64,000 nt of DNA from Paenibacillus pasadenensis (lineage in GTDB: Bacteria; Bacillota; Bacilli; Paenibacillales; Paenibacillaceae), in assembly GCF_023715725.1 (NCBI RefSeq), contig NZ_JAMBOT010000003.1, positions 1-64,000 on the forward strand, in the 5' to 3' direction. Shown here piece by piece: positions 1 to 8,947 of the stretch; the first letter of the stretch is position 1; every line of letters begins with the position of its first letter. The position numbers were made by a program, and so were the translations under genes. Below the pieces are notes generated by a model, which did not search any database, had not been told where the DNA came from, and was given only the letters and a program-made list of their open reading frames with translations.

Positions 1-535
1 CGGCGGCGCCGAGCAGCGCCCGCGCCTCGCTGCGCAGCAGGGCGCGCCCCTGCAATGCGGCGGCGGCTGCGCACGCCTCGCGCGCCAGCTCCGCAGCTGC
101 TGGCCTAGCCGCAGCCGCATAGCCTCCGTGACGTGGCTTCGCCGCCGTCACATACAATCCGGACGGCTCACCCCCGCCGTCCGAAAGCAGCGCTGCGCGC
201 GCCAAACGCAGCAGCTCCTCAGCGGCCTGCGGCTTGCTAAGGGCCGCACCTGCTGGCGCAGCGAGCCAGCCCTGCTCCGCATTCCGCCTCTTCGCAGCAC
301 TCCAGCCCTGCCCCGTATCCCCGCCCTGCTCCGCATTCCACCTCTGCGCAGCAGCATAGGCCCTTCCTAGCGGAATAAGCGCCTCGCAAAGCAGCATCGT
401 CGCGGCGCTTTCGGCCTGCTGGCCCGCCGCCCGCCCTGCCTCTTCCGCCCATGCGGCATCCAGCCGCCACAGGCAGTCAATCTGCGGGGCGATGCTGACG
501 CAAGCCTTCCAATTTCCGCTTAGATGCAAATACAT
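1..535 (-). CDS. Alanine-rich protein, partial (3' end outside window); possibly ComFA-like
   Basis: An open frame runs from an ATG at 535 to the left window edge without a stop, so the C-terminal part is missing. About 178 residues are visible. They start MYLHLSGNWKACVSIAPQID and continue as a very Ala/Arg/Glu-rich stretch with no motif I recognise. The ATG is about 27 nt from a good AGGAGG (near 563-568). A CTG at 551-553 is ideally spaced (9 nt) and would add six residues, so initiation may be non-canonical. The gene follows a terminator and lies beyond degS-degU. In B. subtilis comFA lies near that position, so a ComFA-type helicase N-terminus is possible, but that is inference from gene order only. 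GC content is clearly higher than in the neighbours. Confidence 0.55.
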   Translation of the reverse strand, partial: MYLHLSGNWKACVSIAPQIDCLWRLDAAWAEEAGRAAGQQAESAATMLLCEALIPLGRAYAAAQRWNAEQGGDTGQGWSAAKRRNAEQGWLAAPAGAALSKPQAAEELLRLARAALLSDGGGEPSGLYVTAAKPRHGGYAAAARPAAAELAREACAAAAALQGRALLRSEARALLGAA

Positions 536-583
536 ATATAACGTCGCTTTCAGGCCGCTCCGCCTCCTTTTCAGCAGCACGGC

Positions 584-632
584 AAAAACAAAAAAGCACA
601 CCCTCAGACGGTTTCCCGCCGAGGGTGTGCTT
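584..632 (-). terminator. Rho-independent terminator downstream of the 400-aa protein gene
   Basis: A 12-bp perfect stem (594-605 with 621-632) is followed on the minus strand by a T-rich tract (TTTTTTGTTTTTG). It lies about 90 nt past the stop of the 722-1924 gene and before the left-edge gene. Confidence 0.85.
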
Positions 633-721
633 CACCCGCGCCTACTATTGGCTTCATTATACTCCGAAGACTAACAGCCGACAACAGCCAAAATGCTTTC
701 CGTCATTGCCGTACTGAAAAT

Positions 722-1924
722 TTAAGGAAGCTTGCTCCAGTCGTCCGTATTTTTCAAATCGATGATAACCGGCTGGTCGCCCTCGGCAATAACGCCATGG
801 GAGCGAAGAGACCAAAGGATCTGCTCTTTGCCCTTAGCTGCGGCCGAATTACCCTCCGCAGAAAAAGTGCGCCTTCCCCATGCAAAAAATCCACGTTGTC
901 TGAGTTTCGGTTCCGTAGAGGTGCGGAAGGACTGCTCTTTCTCATCCCTAGCCCCTTCAGTTGGACGATTCACATGTTTCGTCCTGTCCGAAGCTTTCAT
1001 TCTTTCGCCAAATCCATCTGCCCCCCGGCCTTCCGTTAAAACCGCCTCTTTTCCAGAGCTCGCTGCTCCGGTTCTGTGCTCTTCCAGTCTAACTTCTTCT
1101 GCTCTGTCTTCTACCGTTCCATCTTCTTCCGTTCCATCTTCTTCCGTTCTGTCTTCTACCAGCCTATCTTCTACCGTTCTATCTTCTTTCGCCCCGTCTC
1201 CCCCCGCCCCCTCGTCTTCCCCACTCCACGCTTGCCGACTCTCAATCCGCTCCTCAGCCTCCATTCTTTCTGCTCGAGTCTGTTCACTGTCCGGTTCCGG
1301 TACAACTATCTTCACGTTATCCGCCGCTGCTGCTTGAATAATATCTTCCTCAGAGCCCATTAAATTTCCCCGGATGTCCCCCTCTCGCTTCCCACTCGCA
1401 GCCTTCTCCGCCCTTACTTCCGCCCCCGCCGTTCCACTCCCGCTGCACGACTCCCATCCACAGTCCGGCTTCTCCGCCGCAGCGTCAGCAGCCTCCGCCC
1501 GCTCCACGTCACCTTGCCCCAGCTTTTGTCCGGTTCCGGCATCCGACGTCGTATCGGCAGTCGGCTCCTTTTTCACACGCGACCAAACGGGCGCCCCCGC
1601 CTCATTCTTTTCGGCGGTGAGATCCGCCGGGGCGACGCCCGGAAGCTTAAGCCACACCACTTCATCGCCGCAGCGGCTGGCAATTCCGGCTGTATCGTCC
1701 GTTGATCCCAAATCCCATATCGTGATGCGCATCGGCAAGCCCGACCTTCGCGAATAAGCCTGCAAAGAACGAATGCAATGCTCAAGCTGCGATTCATCGT
1801 CCCGAGTCATAATAATATAATGTTCTCCATTCCGGCTGCGGCGCACCGCCGAAGTCTTCAGCAGATGAACGGTTGCCGCAGCCGCTCCGTAACAGGCGAT
1901 GACGCCGATTAAAATTTCATACAT
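722..1924 (-). CDS. Membrane-anchored protein with glycosyltransferase-like N-terminus and acidic pentapeptide repeats
   Basis: A 400-residue protein of unknown function. Residues 1-22 form an N-terminal membrane segment. Residues 35-97 resemble the first half of a GT-A (family 2-like) glycosyltransferase fold, with YIIMTRDDESQLEHC and a DLGSTDDT motif, but the rest of that fold is absent. Residues 98-345 are low-complexity Glu/Arg/Asp/Ala sequence that includes eight consecutive pentapeptides of the type (V/E)EDRT. The last 50 residues are again ordinary (EQILWSLRSHGV...VIIDLKNTDDWSKLP). The likely architecture is a short two-part domain interrupted by an expanded disordered linker. It lies downstream of degU, separated by a terminator. 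I cannot assign a reaction; a catalytically active glycosyltransferase is unlikely given the size of the recognisable domain. Confidence 0.7.
   Translation of the reverse strand: MYEILIGVIACYGAAAATVHLLKTSAVRRSRNGEHYIIMTRDDESQLEHCIRSLQAYSRRSGLPMRITIWDLGSTDDTAGIASRCGDEVVWLKLPGVAPADLTAEKNEAGAPVWSRVKKEPTADTTSDAGTGQKLGQGDVERAEAADAAAEKPDCGWESCSGSGTAGAEVRAEKAASGKREGDIRGNLMGSEEDIIQAAAADNVKIVVPEPDSEQTRAERMEAEERIESRQAWSGEDEGAGGDGAKEDRTVEDRLVEDRTEEDGTEEDGTVEDRAEEVRLEEHRTGAASSGKEAVLTEGRGADGFGERMKASDRTKHVNRPTEGARDEKEQSFRTSTEPKLRQRGFFAWGRRTFSAEGNSAAAKGKEQILWSLRSHGVIAEGDQPVIIDLKNTDDWSKLP
1071..1190 (-). repeat. 15-bp minisatellite inside the 400-aa protein gene
   Basis: Eight imperfect tandem units of 15 bp encode KEDRT, VEDRL, VEDRT, EEDGT, EEDGT, VEDRA, EEVRL and EEHRT. 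The unit length is a multiple of three, so copy changes keep the frame. Confidence 0.75.
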
Positions 1925-2199
1925 GCCGCATCCTCCTTTGTCCCAAAAGCCGCTGGAGGGCCAGTGAAAACACCCTCTGCGCTAAGGATTGCCCTCTAAG
2001 CTTGCTGACCACGGACCGCGAATGTTTTGACTTCCTTCCGAATCTCAGAAGAAATATCCAAACATCCCCACCGATTAATCGGCCAAGCAAAGCTTGATAC
2101 TGTACCATATGCTTCCGGCAGTCTGGGCGTTACGGCACTTGGGACAAGAAGGGCTTTTACCGGATATCCGCTAAACAGCAGCCGCGATACGCATACAAC

Positions 2200-2229
2200 A
2201 AAAAAACCCGCAGCGCTTAGCACTGGGGC
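2200..2229 (-). terminator. Probable terminator of degS-degU
   Basis: On the minus strand a CCCCAGTGC / GCGCTGCGGG stem (one bulge, one wobble) is followed by TTTTTTTGTTG. It lies 180 nt past the degU stop. The rest of the 484-nt gap 1925-2408 shows no convincing gene. Confidence 0.7.
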
Positions 2230-2408
2230 TTGGTGTTATGTAAGTTCACGGAGTCACGGTCGGCCCGGTTCGGCCGGATTCCGGGCGCGAAACAGGACAG
2301 CCTCCCGGCCAAACCTGCTTAGTACCCGAAATCAATGTCAATCGCTGGAAACGCATTTTCATAAACACGCATCCCACGACGCCTGCGTCGCTTCGCGATG
2401 CCGGCAGA

Positions 2409-3137
2409 CTACAGCGTAACCCATCCGTATTTAATGGAGTTGATAACAGCTTGTGTTCGATCGTCCACTTCCATCTTCTGAAGAATGCTGGAGACGTGGT
2501 TTTTGACCGTCTTTTCACTGATGAAAAGAAACTCCCCGATCATTTTGTTGCTCTTGCCCTCGGCCATCAGACGAAGGACCTCCGCCTCGCGGCGGGTAAG
2601 CGGGTTGTTCTCCCCAGCGACAAACTTTACGCCGGTCTCTCTGCCGGCTGCCGCGCCGGAGCCTGCGCCCATCTCATCCAGGTACGTCATGCGGCGGAGC
2701 TGGTTGATCAGCTTGCCGGTAACCTTAGGATGAATGTAAGCATGTCCTTGCACAACGGAGCGAATCGCATTGATAAGCGACTCCGCCTCCATATCCTTGA
2801 GCAAATATCCGGTCGCGCCCTTGCGGAGCGTCTCAAATACGTAGCTCTCGTCATCATGCAGCGATAAAATGATAACTTTGATATGCGGGAAAAGATCGCG
2901 AAGACGCTCGGTCGCTACAACCCCGTTCTCGATCGGCATGTTAATGTCCATAAGGACGACTTCAGGCTGATGCTGATTGCAGAACTCCAGAACCTGAATT
3001 CCGTCGCTGCATTCCCCGATCACTTCCAGATCATCTTCCATGTTGAGAATCCGTTTAAGGCCTTCCCGGAAAAGCTGGTGATCGTCGGCAATCAGCAGCT
3101 TGATCTTGCGGTTGCCTCCTGCTGCCTTCAGGTCCAT
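2409..3137 (-). CDS. degU: Response regulator DegU
   Basis: A 242-residue NarL/LuxR-family response regulator, the cytoplasmic DNA-binding partner of DegS, which in Bacilli controls exoenzymes, competence, motility and biofilm genes. Residues 12-130 are the receiver domain, with acidic pocket D18-D19, phospho-acceptor Asp64 in LMDINMP and a Lys in the GYLLKDM segment. A Gly/Ala-rich linker (about 157-165) leads to the LuxR-type helix-turn-helix at the C-terminus ([18 protein letters not shown], then [11 protein letters not shown]). Length and motifs match the family. It starts 8 nt after the degS stop, so the two genes are co-transcribed and probably translationally coupled. The Gly/Ala linker (GAGSGAAAG) is longer than I recall for B. 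subtilis DegU. Confidence 0.95.
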   Translation of the reverse strand: MDLKAAGGNRKIKLLIADDHQLFREGLKRILNMEDDLEVIGECSDGIQVLEFCNQHQPEVVLMDINMPIENGVVATERLRDLFPHIKVIILSLHDDESYVFETLRKGATGYLLKDMEAESLINAIRSVVQGHAYIHPKVTGKLINQLRRMTYLDEMGAGSGAAAGRETGVKFVAGENNPLTRREAEVLRLMAEGKSNKMIGEFLFISEKTVKNHVSSILQKMEVDDRTQAVINSIKYGWVTL

Positions 3138-3145
3138 ACACTATG

Positions 3146-4315
3146 CTACTCCTTTCGGTGATCCACGCCCGTCGGGATATGGATCATAATCTTGGTGCCT
3201 TGGCCGCTGGCGGATTCCAGCTCAAACCTTCCCTCCAGCAGCTCGACCCTCTCTCGCATTCCCATCAGGCCAAAATGCGAATTAATCTTCGCTCGCGCTT
3301 GAATAAGCTCGGCGTCGAATCCGGTGCCGTTATCCTGGACGACAATTTTCACCATTTGCGACTGGTAGGTCAGCTCCAGCGACACAAAGCTGGGGCTCGC
3401 ATGTTTTAATGCGTTGGTAAAGGCCTCCTGAACTAAACGGTAAATCCCGGCTTCCATGGCGGAAGGAAGACGAATCTCACGGCCAATGGTTTCGAACACG
3501 GTATGAATTCGAGTTTTTTCCTCAAAATCCTGCACGTATTTACGCAAAGTGGGAACAAGTCCTAAATCATCTAACGCCATCGGTCGCAAATTGAATATTA
3601 TTTTGCGAATTTCCTCGAGTCCAGATCGAACCTGTGCCTTTAAGTCTACTAATTCGTGCTGCACCATCTGGAATTCCTGCTTTACGAGCATTCTTTCTGC
3701 AATTTCCGTCCTAAGAACTAAATTGGCAAGCGATTGCGCAGGGCCGTCGTGGATCTCTCTGGCGATGCGCTTGCGCTCCTCCTCCTGGGCCAAAATGATT
3801 TTCAGCCCGATCAGCTGGCGATTTTTGGCGGATTCCAGAATACGCGTCACCTGCGTCAAGTCGCCGGCCAAATATTCCAGCACGACATTAATTTGCGAAT
3901 GAATCGTCTCTGCCCGTTCGACAGAGCTCTCAACATTGCGGACCCGTTTCTGCAAATCGTCGCGGCGCGCTTTGAGATAGGTTTCCTTTTCCCGGTACAC
4001 CATCAGATCCAGCTGAAGATGCGTCGCCTTTTCGTAAGCGTTTTTAATGTCTTCTTCCTTATAACGAACAAAATCGCGGCTGACCTCCGTAAGGCGGATG
4101 CGCGCAAGCCGGTACTCCATCTCCAGCTTGTCGACCTTATCGATCGTTTGCACCGTGTCCTGAAGCACCTGATTAAGCTCCTGCTCCAGCGTCAGCATTT
4201 CCTTACGGGCCGATTCGCAGATTTCATAGATTTGATATTTGCTTTCTTCCATAACTTCAATAGCGTTTTTGATTACCCGGTCTATATCTACAATGCGATT
4301 GTCCACAGTCATCAC
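3146..4315 (-). CDS. degS: Sensor histidine kinase DegS
   Basis: A 389-residue soluble histidine kinase that phosphorylates DegU. There is no membrane segment. Residues 1-180 form a long, largely helical sensor region with coiled-coil character, as in B. subtilis DegS. Next comes the HisKA_3 dimerisation domain with the H-box IAREIHDGPAQSL (phospho-acceptor His189), and the HATPase domain follows with the N-box region HASPSF, DNGTGF, GLMGMRERV and GQGTKI. The start has two consecutive ATG codons after AAAGG. It is the first gene of the degS-degU operon and is preceded by the terminator of the glycosidase gene. Function is confident from length, motif order and the adjacent degU. Confidence 0.95.
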   Translation of the reverse strand: MMTVDNRIVDIDRVIKNAIEVMEESKYQIYEICESARKEMLTLEQELNQVLQDTVQTIDKVDKLEMEYRLARIRLTEVSRDFVRYKEEDIKNAYEKATHLQLDLMVYREKETYLKARRDDLQKRVRNVESSVERAETIHSQINVVLEYLAGDLTQVTRILESAKNRQLIGLKIILAQEEERKRIAREIHDGPAQSLANLVLRTEIAERMLVKQEFQMVQHELVDLKAQVRSGLEEIRKIIFNLRPMALDDLGLVPTLRKYVQDFEEKTRIHTVFETIGREIRLPSAMEAGIYRLVQEAFTNALKHASPSFVSLELTYQSQMVKIVVQDNGTGFDAELIQARAKINSHFGLMGMRERVELLEGRFELESASGQGTKIMIHIPTGVDHRKE

Positions 4316-4353
4316 AGCTGCCTTTCTATAGCTGGATAATCCTGTTTATGCGC

Positions 4354-4391
4354 AAAACGGCTCCGCCGCCCCAGACGGGTGGCAGAGCCGC
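4354..4391 (-). terminator. Terminator of the phosphodiester glycosidase gene
   Basis: The minus strand reads CGGCTCTGCCACC, a short loop, GGCGGCGGAGCCG, then TTTTGCGC. It sits 50 nt past the stop of the 4442-7198 gene and just upstream of degS. Confidence 0.75.
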
Positions 4392-4441
4392 GCGTAACAG
4401 GTCCCTCTAATCATACCATAGGTGATAGACGAGAGATTATA

Positions 4442-7198
4442 TCATTCGACGGTAATCCGTTTAGTCGCTCCATCCCATTTTACGGATAGTCCCATTTGCT
4501 CAGACACAACCCGAATAGGAACTAAAGTCCTACCTTTTATGCTGATCGGTGCAGCCGGAGCCGACATGCGCTGTCCGTTTACGACCATGTCTTTGCTGCC
4601 GATGACAAACTCCAGAAGCTTGCCGCCTCTCAGCACGCTCACCCGATTGGTTGAGCCCTCGTAATCTACCTTGCCGCCCAAAGAGCTGGCTACAAAACGA
4701 AGCGGGAGACACGTTACGCCGCCCTTGATGTAAGGGGCTGAATCCAATGCGACCGTTTTGCCGTCGACCATCGCCGTATTGCTGCCCTCACGCATTTCAA
4801 TTTTAACTTTTTTCGGCGTAGGGACCGCGGCCGGCGCGTCTACCTGAACGTTGTCAAAGGCGATGCTGCCGGACGCTTGGCGCTCATCCGCACCGTCCTT
4901 GAGGCTGGCGACATACAGGCGGGTCAGCTTCACTGGATATTTAACCGCCTTGCCGGACTCCGCAAGAGGCACCTTAAACGTTCTCCAGCCGGTCCAGTCA
5001 ATTGCTTTAGACAGCGTCAGCAAATGTTTCGTTCCTGCGGCGTCCGTCAGCTCGGCGCGGGCCCAGTTCAAGCTGGCGTCGCCAAACACGTCCATGCTGA
5101 TATAGGTCGGCTGCCCGCCGATGGCAAGCCCGTCTCCGTCCAATGCCGCATATGCGGCGCGCGTGTCCGTAGAACCGGATGTAAAATCATAATTCAGCCT
5201 CAGCGCATTGGTGGCGTTGCTGGCATCCAAGCCATTGGCAAGCTGCGTGCTTCCGGTAACGCCGGCTGTAGAAGTAAAGCTGAACGACGGCGATTTAGCG
5301 TCAAAATCAGCCAGGCTTTGGCTTCCGCTGCCTTTAACTAGCGTAAGAAGCGCCGAATATCCGTCATAACGCGCAATCGCATAGCCGACTTCCGTTCCCT
5401 CGGCAACAGAGTTGACCGTAAGCTTGTCACCATCGACGGATGCGGTCAAGCCTTGGAATTCCCATTTCACCGATTGGGACGGAAGCGTGTACGTGCCGCC
5501 GTCTTTCAGCTTCACTGTGACCGGAACGGAAATTTGCGCCCCGGCTTCCAAAGATGCCTGCGAAGTGCCGATGCTCATCGATTGGATGGCATCCGCTCCA
5601 ACAACCGTTACCGGAAGCTTGTCGGACGCCGAGCCGGATTTAACCGTAATGGAGCCGCTGCCCGGCTTGGTCGCCGTAAACGTATTGCCGCTCCAGCTGC
5701 CGCCGATGCCCTGCGAGCTCCAGCTTGCGTTCACTGTGCCCGGCTCGATCGGATTGTAGTATTGATCGTAGCCTTTCAGCTCGTAGGAGGCCGATTGGCC
5801 GATGAACAACACGCCGCTGCCGCTGGCTTTGATGCCTTTTGCCGTGCCCTTTGGCGCGAGGCTGAATACGCCAAGCCCGTTGGACACCTGCCGCATCGTT
5901 GTGCCGTATTCCGTCGGATGGGACAGCTGCACGCCGAATTCGCCCAGCGGACGGTTCACCATCGTTGTCGAGCCGCCTCCGTCCAGATTGACGGCTTTGG
6001 ATATGCCAAGCTTGACGAGCACGGACTGCAGCTCAGCCAGCGTCAGTCCCGTGCTGCTGCCGTTGTCTTCTGCTGTGACCATGTAGACGGTTTGGCCGTC
6101 GCTGGAATAGCCGATGGCGGTACGGGAACGCGGGGAAGAGCCGCTGATAGAGGAAATATCGCGGGAAAATGCAGCCGCTTTGCCGTTTTCGACCAAAATC
6201 GTATGGCCGCCGACCATTGTCTCGAAGCTGGCTGGATCGACGTTTTTACCTGTTGATCTTGATTGGAGCGAGTAATCGGCGTTTACCTGCTGTCCGACCT
6301 GAAGATGCGTGCGAACGTATTCGGCAGCCTTGCCGTGCGCTCTCAGTATGTAACCGTCAGCGGGAGGCGTCATTGCCAGCGCTTTACCGTCCGAAATCTG
6401 CTGCACAACACCGTTTTGCACCAGCACCTCGGTTGGAGATGCGTACTTGGCCGCTGAAGGGCGCTCAGGATCCATCCAGGCACTCGTGTAAATGTACATT
6501 GCATTTAAATGGGATGCTTCTTTAGCCGGGAACTCCATCGTATAGGAGGATTGATTGATTCCGTTCAACGGGAATGTCGAACCGTCTCCCGCTTTTACGC
6601 TGCCCTCAAACGAATACCGGTCGATAATTGCCTGGCGATCCTTTGTCACGCCAAACATGTACATGCCGCTAAGCTGCATTGGGCTTGTCAGCAGCGCGCC
6701 GCCGCTGATTTGAGCGCCCATAGGAATGCCGTCTGTTGAAGACGTCTGGAAAAAATCGGCGTTGATGCCGGCGACGGCTCCGGAGTTTTTAACCATATTC
6801 ATCACGCTGCCGCGATCTGTGATAACGCCTTCTTTATTGTTAATAGCGTTCAGCTTCACATAGGGATTGGACAGATCAATCTTGATGACATGAACGTTAG
6901 ACTGGGCGGTTTTGCCGCTGCGCGTGCCTTTCCAGATATAGTCGATCCGCTGAGCGCCCGACGTAATCATTTCCTGGTTCGTAACGGTCAGATCGGTAGC
7001 AGCATGGGCCGTGCCAACCGGCGATAGAATGCTTGCAGCACCGGGAAGCTGGGGAGCGATTGCGGCCAATGGCTGGATCAAAAGGGCGGCGCCAAGCGCG
7101 GTAACAAGCACCCGGCGGCTCAAAAAGCTTCGCTTCCCCTGGGAATGAACAGAATGAGCTTCGCTCATGGCGGAAATTTTGCGACTTGCTTGATTCAT
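4442..7198 (-). CDS. Secreted phosphodiester glycosidase-domain protein with copper-amine-oxidase-like C-terminal domain
   Basis: A 918-residue exported protein. The N-terminus has basic residues followed by a hydrophobic segment (about residues 30-60), a signal peptide with an Arg-Arg pair (SRRVLVTALGAALLIQP). Residues about 90-450 carry the NAGPA/phosphodiester glycosidase signature: AGINADFF, then TAIGYSSDGQ, and the hallmark NLDGGGSTTMV. A bacterial Ig-like region (about 460-640) follows, then a galactose-binding-like segment (about 655-800). At the C-terminus are two repeats of the copper amine oxidase N-terminal-like fold (VDGKTVALDSAPYIKGG... and GRTLVPIRVVSEQMG). The family cleaves sugar-phosphodiester bonds, and the substrate here is unknown. 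Wall polymer or exopolysaccharide are candidates by inference. A GATAGGAGAG ribosome site precedes ATG 7198. It stands alone between terminators. Confidence 0.85.
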   Translation of the reverse strand: MNQASRKISAMSEAHSVHSQGKRSFLSRRVLVTALGAALLIQPLAAIAPQLPGAASILSPVGTAHAATDLTVTNQEMITSGAQRIDYIWKGTRSGKTAQSNVHVIKIDLSNPYVKLNAINNKEGVITDRGSVMNMVKNSGAVAGINADFFQTSSTDGIPMGAQISGGALLTSPMQLSGMYMFGVTKDRQAIIDRYSFEGSVKAGDGSTFPLNGINQSSYTMEFPAKEASHLNAMYIYTSAWMDPERPSAAKYASPTEVLVQNGVVQQISDGKALAMTPPADGYILRAHGKAAEYVRTHLQVGQQVNADYSLQSRSTGKNVDPASFETMVGGHTILVENGKAAAFSRDISSISGSSPRSRTAIGYSSDGQTVYMVTAEDNGSSTGLTLAELQSVLVKLGISKAVNLDGGGSTTMVNRPLGEFGVQLSHPTEYGTTMRQVSNGLGVFSLAPKGTAKGIKASGSGVLFIGQSASYELKGYDQYYNPIEPGTVNASWSSQGIGGSWSGNTFTATKPGSGSITVKSGSASDKLPVTVVGADAIQSMSIGTSQASLEAGAQISVPVTVKLKDGGTYTLPSQSVKWEFQGLTASVDGDKLTVNSVAEGTEVGYAIARYDGYSALLTLVKGSGSQSLADFDAKSPSFSFTSTAGVTGSTQLANGLDASNATNALRLNYDFTSGSTDTRAAYAALDGDGLAIGGQPTYISMDVFGDASLNWARAELTDAAGTKHLLTLSKAIDWTGWRTFKVPLAESGKAVKYPVKLTRLYVASLKDGADERQASGSIAFDNVQVDAPAAVPTPKKVKIEMREGSNTAMVDGKTVALDSAPYIKGGVTCLPLRFVASSLGGKVDYEGSTNRVSVLRGGKLLEFVIGSKDMVVNGQRMSAPAAPISIKGRTLVPIRVVSEQMGLSVKWDGATKRITVE

Positions 7199-7373
7199 AA
7201 TCGGAACAACTCTCCTATCTGTTTGCCTTCATTCAGGAGTCTCAGACTCTAGCACATGAATGAATAGACTGACAGAATGCCAGAAAGTTACGTCCGATAG
7301 AATAGTCCTTTCACTTTTTCGACATTGAATGACTTTTTCTATTAAAAAATGCGAGGAGGAATTTGCTATGCAC

Positions 7374-7406
7374 CAAAAAAAAACCTTCCGGCACAAATGC
7401 GGAAGG
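7374..7406 (-). terminator. Terminator of the ECF41 sigma operon
   Basis: The minus strand shows CCTTCCG, a loop and CGGAAGG, followed by nine T residues. It lies 9 nt past the stop of the sigma factor gene. Confidence 0.9.
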
Positions 7407-7414
7407 CTGACGTT

Positions 7415-8392
7415 TTATAACAAGAGCTGTGGCTGAAGATGAGACAATTTATCAGGGTTTCGGATCAGGTAAATGCGGCGGACTCCCGTCCCTGCCGCAT
7501 CAAGCTCAAAACAAACCGCCGCCTGGACCGTACCGTTGTCGTCGTATACAAGCAGCTGCTGCTCCCCATTTAAAACGACGGATTGTTTAAGCAATTGCCT
7601 AAGACCTTGAAAAGCTTTTGGAGACGATAGAAAGGCCACAATTCGCTGTCTGCCAAAGATGGGACGGATTGCGGCATGCACCTTTCCACCCCCGTCGGTA
7701 ATCATTACCACGTCTTCACTCAGCAGCCGCTGCAGCTCCTCGATACGGAAGTTTTCGAATGCGGAGACGAAGCGCTCAAGCACCTGTTTCCGGGACGATT
7801 CAGGCTCCTTCGTGGCTGGGAGAGCCTCGGTCGAATTCTCCGGCTCCTCATTGCCAATAGAGTCTCCTCCGCGCGCCTGCTGCAATTTTCGCTTGGCCCG
7901 GCTGCCATACTGGCGGCAGGCCGCACTGGACTTGCCAAGCATACCGGCAATAGACTCATAGTCGTATCCATACCCTTCATGCAGCACGACAACGGCGCGT
8001 TCCGATGGCGTCAGCTTTTCAAGCAAGGTCAAAAAGCCGTACCTCAGCTCATCGTGGAGCTCCGCCAGCTGCTCCGGCCCCAACTCCTGCTGCGGAAAGT
8101 CAGGCAGCGGTTCCGGCAGCCACTCCCCGACATAACGCTCGCGCCGCCTCCGCGCCGAGCTCAGCAAATTCAGCGACCGGTTGACGGCGGCGCGAACCAG
8201 ATAAGCCCGGCTGCTGCGCAGCTCCGGCAAACCGTTCGTTTGCAGATCCGCGAACAGCTCCTGCGTTACATCCTCTGCATCCGCAATGCTGCCGAGCATT
8301 CGATATGCGGCTTGAAAAACGGTCGCCCGTTCATCGCGGTACAGCTGTTCCAGCCGTTTCTGTTCCGCCCCGTCATCCTTCCGCAGCTTCAT
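7415..8392 (-). CDS. ECF41-family RNA polymerase sigma factor with SnoaL-like C-terminal extension
   Basis: A 325-residue extracytoplasmic-function sigma factor. Sigma region 2 (RDERATVFQAAYRMLGS, then AEDVTQELF) is followed by region 4 (LTPSERAVVVLHEGYGYDYE... SAACRQYGSRAKRKLQ). It then has the ECF41-type C-terminal regulatory domain. All three ECF41 marks are present: WLPEPL in the linker, DGGGK in the extension and NPDKL near the C-terminus. In this group the extension modulates activity and replaces an anti-sigma factor. The start at 8392 (MKLRKDDGAEQ) has AAGGAG about 12 nt upstream; an in-frame ATG at 8437 lacks one. It lies downstream of the decarboxylase gene, which is the standard ECF41 partner class. 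Probably autoregulated through the promoter at 8948-8974. Confidence 0.93.
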   Translation of the reverse strand: MKLRKDDGAEQKRLEQLYRDERATVFQAAYRMLGSIADAEDVTQELFADLQTNGLPELRSSRAYLVRAAVNRSLNLLSSARRRRERYVGEWLPEPLPDFPQQELGPEQLAELHDELRYGFLTLLEKLTPSERAVVVLHEGYGYDYESIAGMLGKSSAACRQYGSRAKRKLQQARGGDSIGNEEPENSTEALPATKEPESSRKQVLERFVSAFENFRIEELQRLLSEDVVMITDGGGKVHAAIRPIFGRQRIVAFLSSPKAFQGLRQLLKQSVVLNGEQQLLVYDDNGTVQAAVCFELDAAGTGVRRIYLIRNPDKLSHLQPQLLL

Positions 8393-8452
8393 CGTTGCTT
8401 CATTCTCCTTTGTTCGCCTAGTCCGGGCGATACTCATTTCGGCTCGTAAAGC

Positions 8453-8896
8453 TTAACCGAGACAGCCGGGAAACATTCCGGTTGTAATCGCGATCCGGTT
8501 CCAGGCTCCGATTGTATTCACGGCCATGAGAAGATCGATCAGCCCTTGTTCACCGTAATGGCGCAGCGCCTCCCGGTATACCTCCTCCGGCATGCCGCTG
8601 TCGGCGATGCGAGCCGCATGCTCCGTAAAGTTCAGCGCGGCTCTCTGCGACTCTGTGAATACCGGGGCTTCCTTCCACACCGGGAGCAGGAAAATATGTT
8701 CCATATAATCGCCGAGCTTCATCAAATCCTTGGCATGCATGTCAACGCAAAACGCGCAGCCGTTCAGTTGGGATACTCTTATTTTAACAAGCTCCTCCAG
8801 CACCGGGTCCAGCTTTTTGCCGGTTGATTTGGCCAGCTCCATCATAGCCTGGAACGCCTCTGGATTCGCCGCACGATAGTTCATTCTTACTTTCAT
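8453..8896 (-). CDS. Carboxymuconolactone decarboxylase / AhpD-like protein (ECF41 partner)
   Basis: A 147-residue protein of the CMD/AhpD fold. The redox motif CAFCVDMH (CxxCxxxH) is followed by a helical core (FTESQRAALNFTEHAARI) typical of AhpD-like alkylhydroperoxidases. Such proteins act on peroxides or as small thiol-dependent oxidoreductases, and the true substrate is unknown. The start at ATG 8896 (MKVRMNYRAANPEAF) is set by AAGGAGG eight nt upstream; the longer frame to 8926 has no ribosome site. It is the first gene of a two-gene operon with the ECF41 sigma factor. CMD, oxidoreductase or epimerase genes beside ECF41 are a described conserved context. Confidence 0.9.
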   Translation of the reverse strand: MKVRMNYRAANPEAFQAMMELAKSTGKKLDPVLEELVKIRVSQLNGCAFCVDMHAKDLMKLGDYMEHIFLLPVWKEAPVFTESQRAALNFTEHAARIADSGMPEEVYREALRHYGEQGLIDLLMAVNTIGAWNRIAITTGMFPGCLG

Positions 8897-8947
8897 CTGT
8901 AATTCCTCCTTAGATCGCCGCAGCATTTTGTACGGCTTTACTATACC

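Noticed and set aside
128..470. Small frames near the left edge on both strands
   Set aside because: They overlap an uninterrupted minus-strand frame from 535 to the edge that better explains the region.
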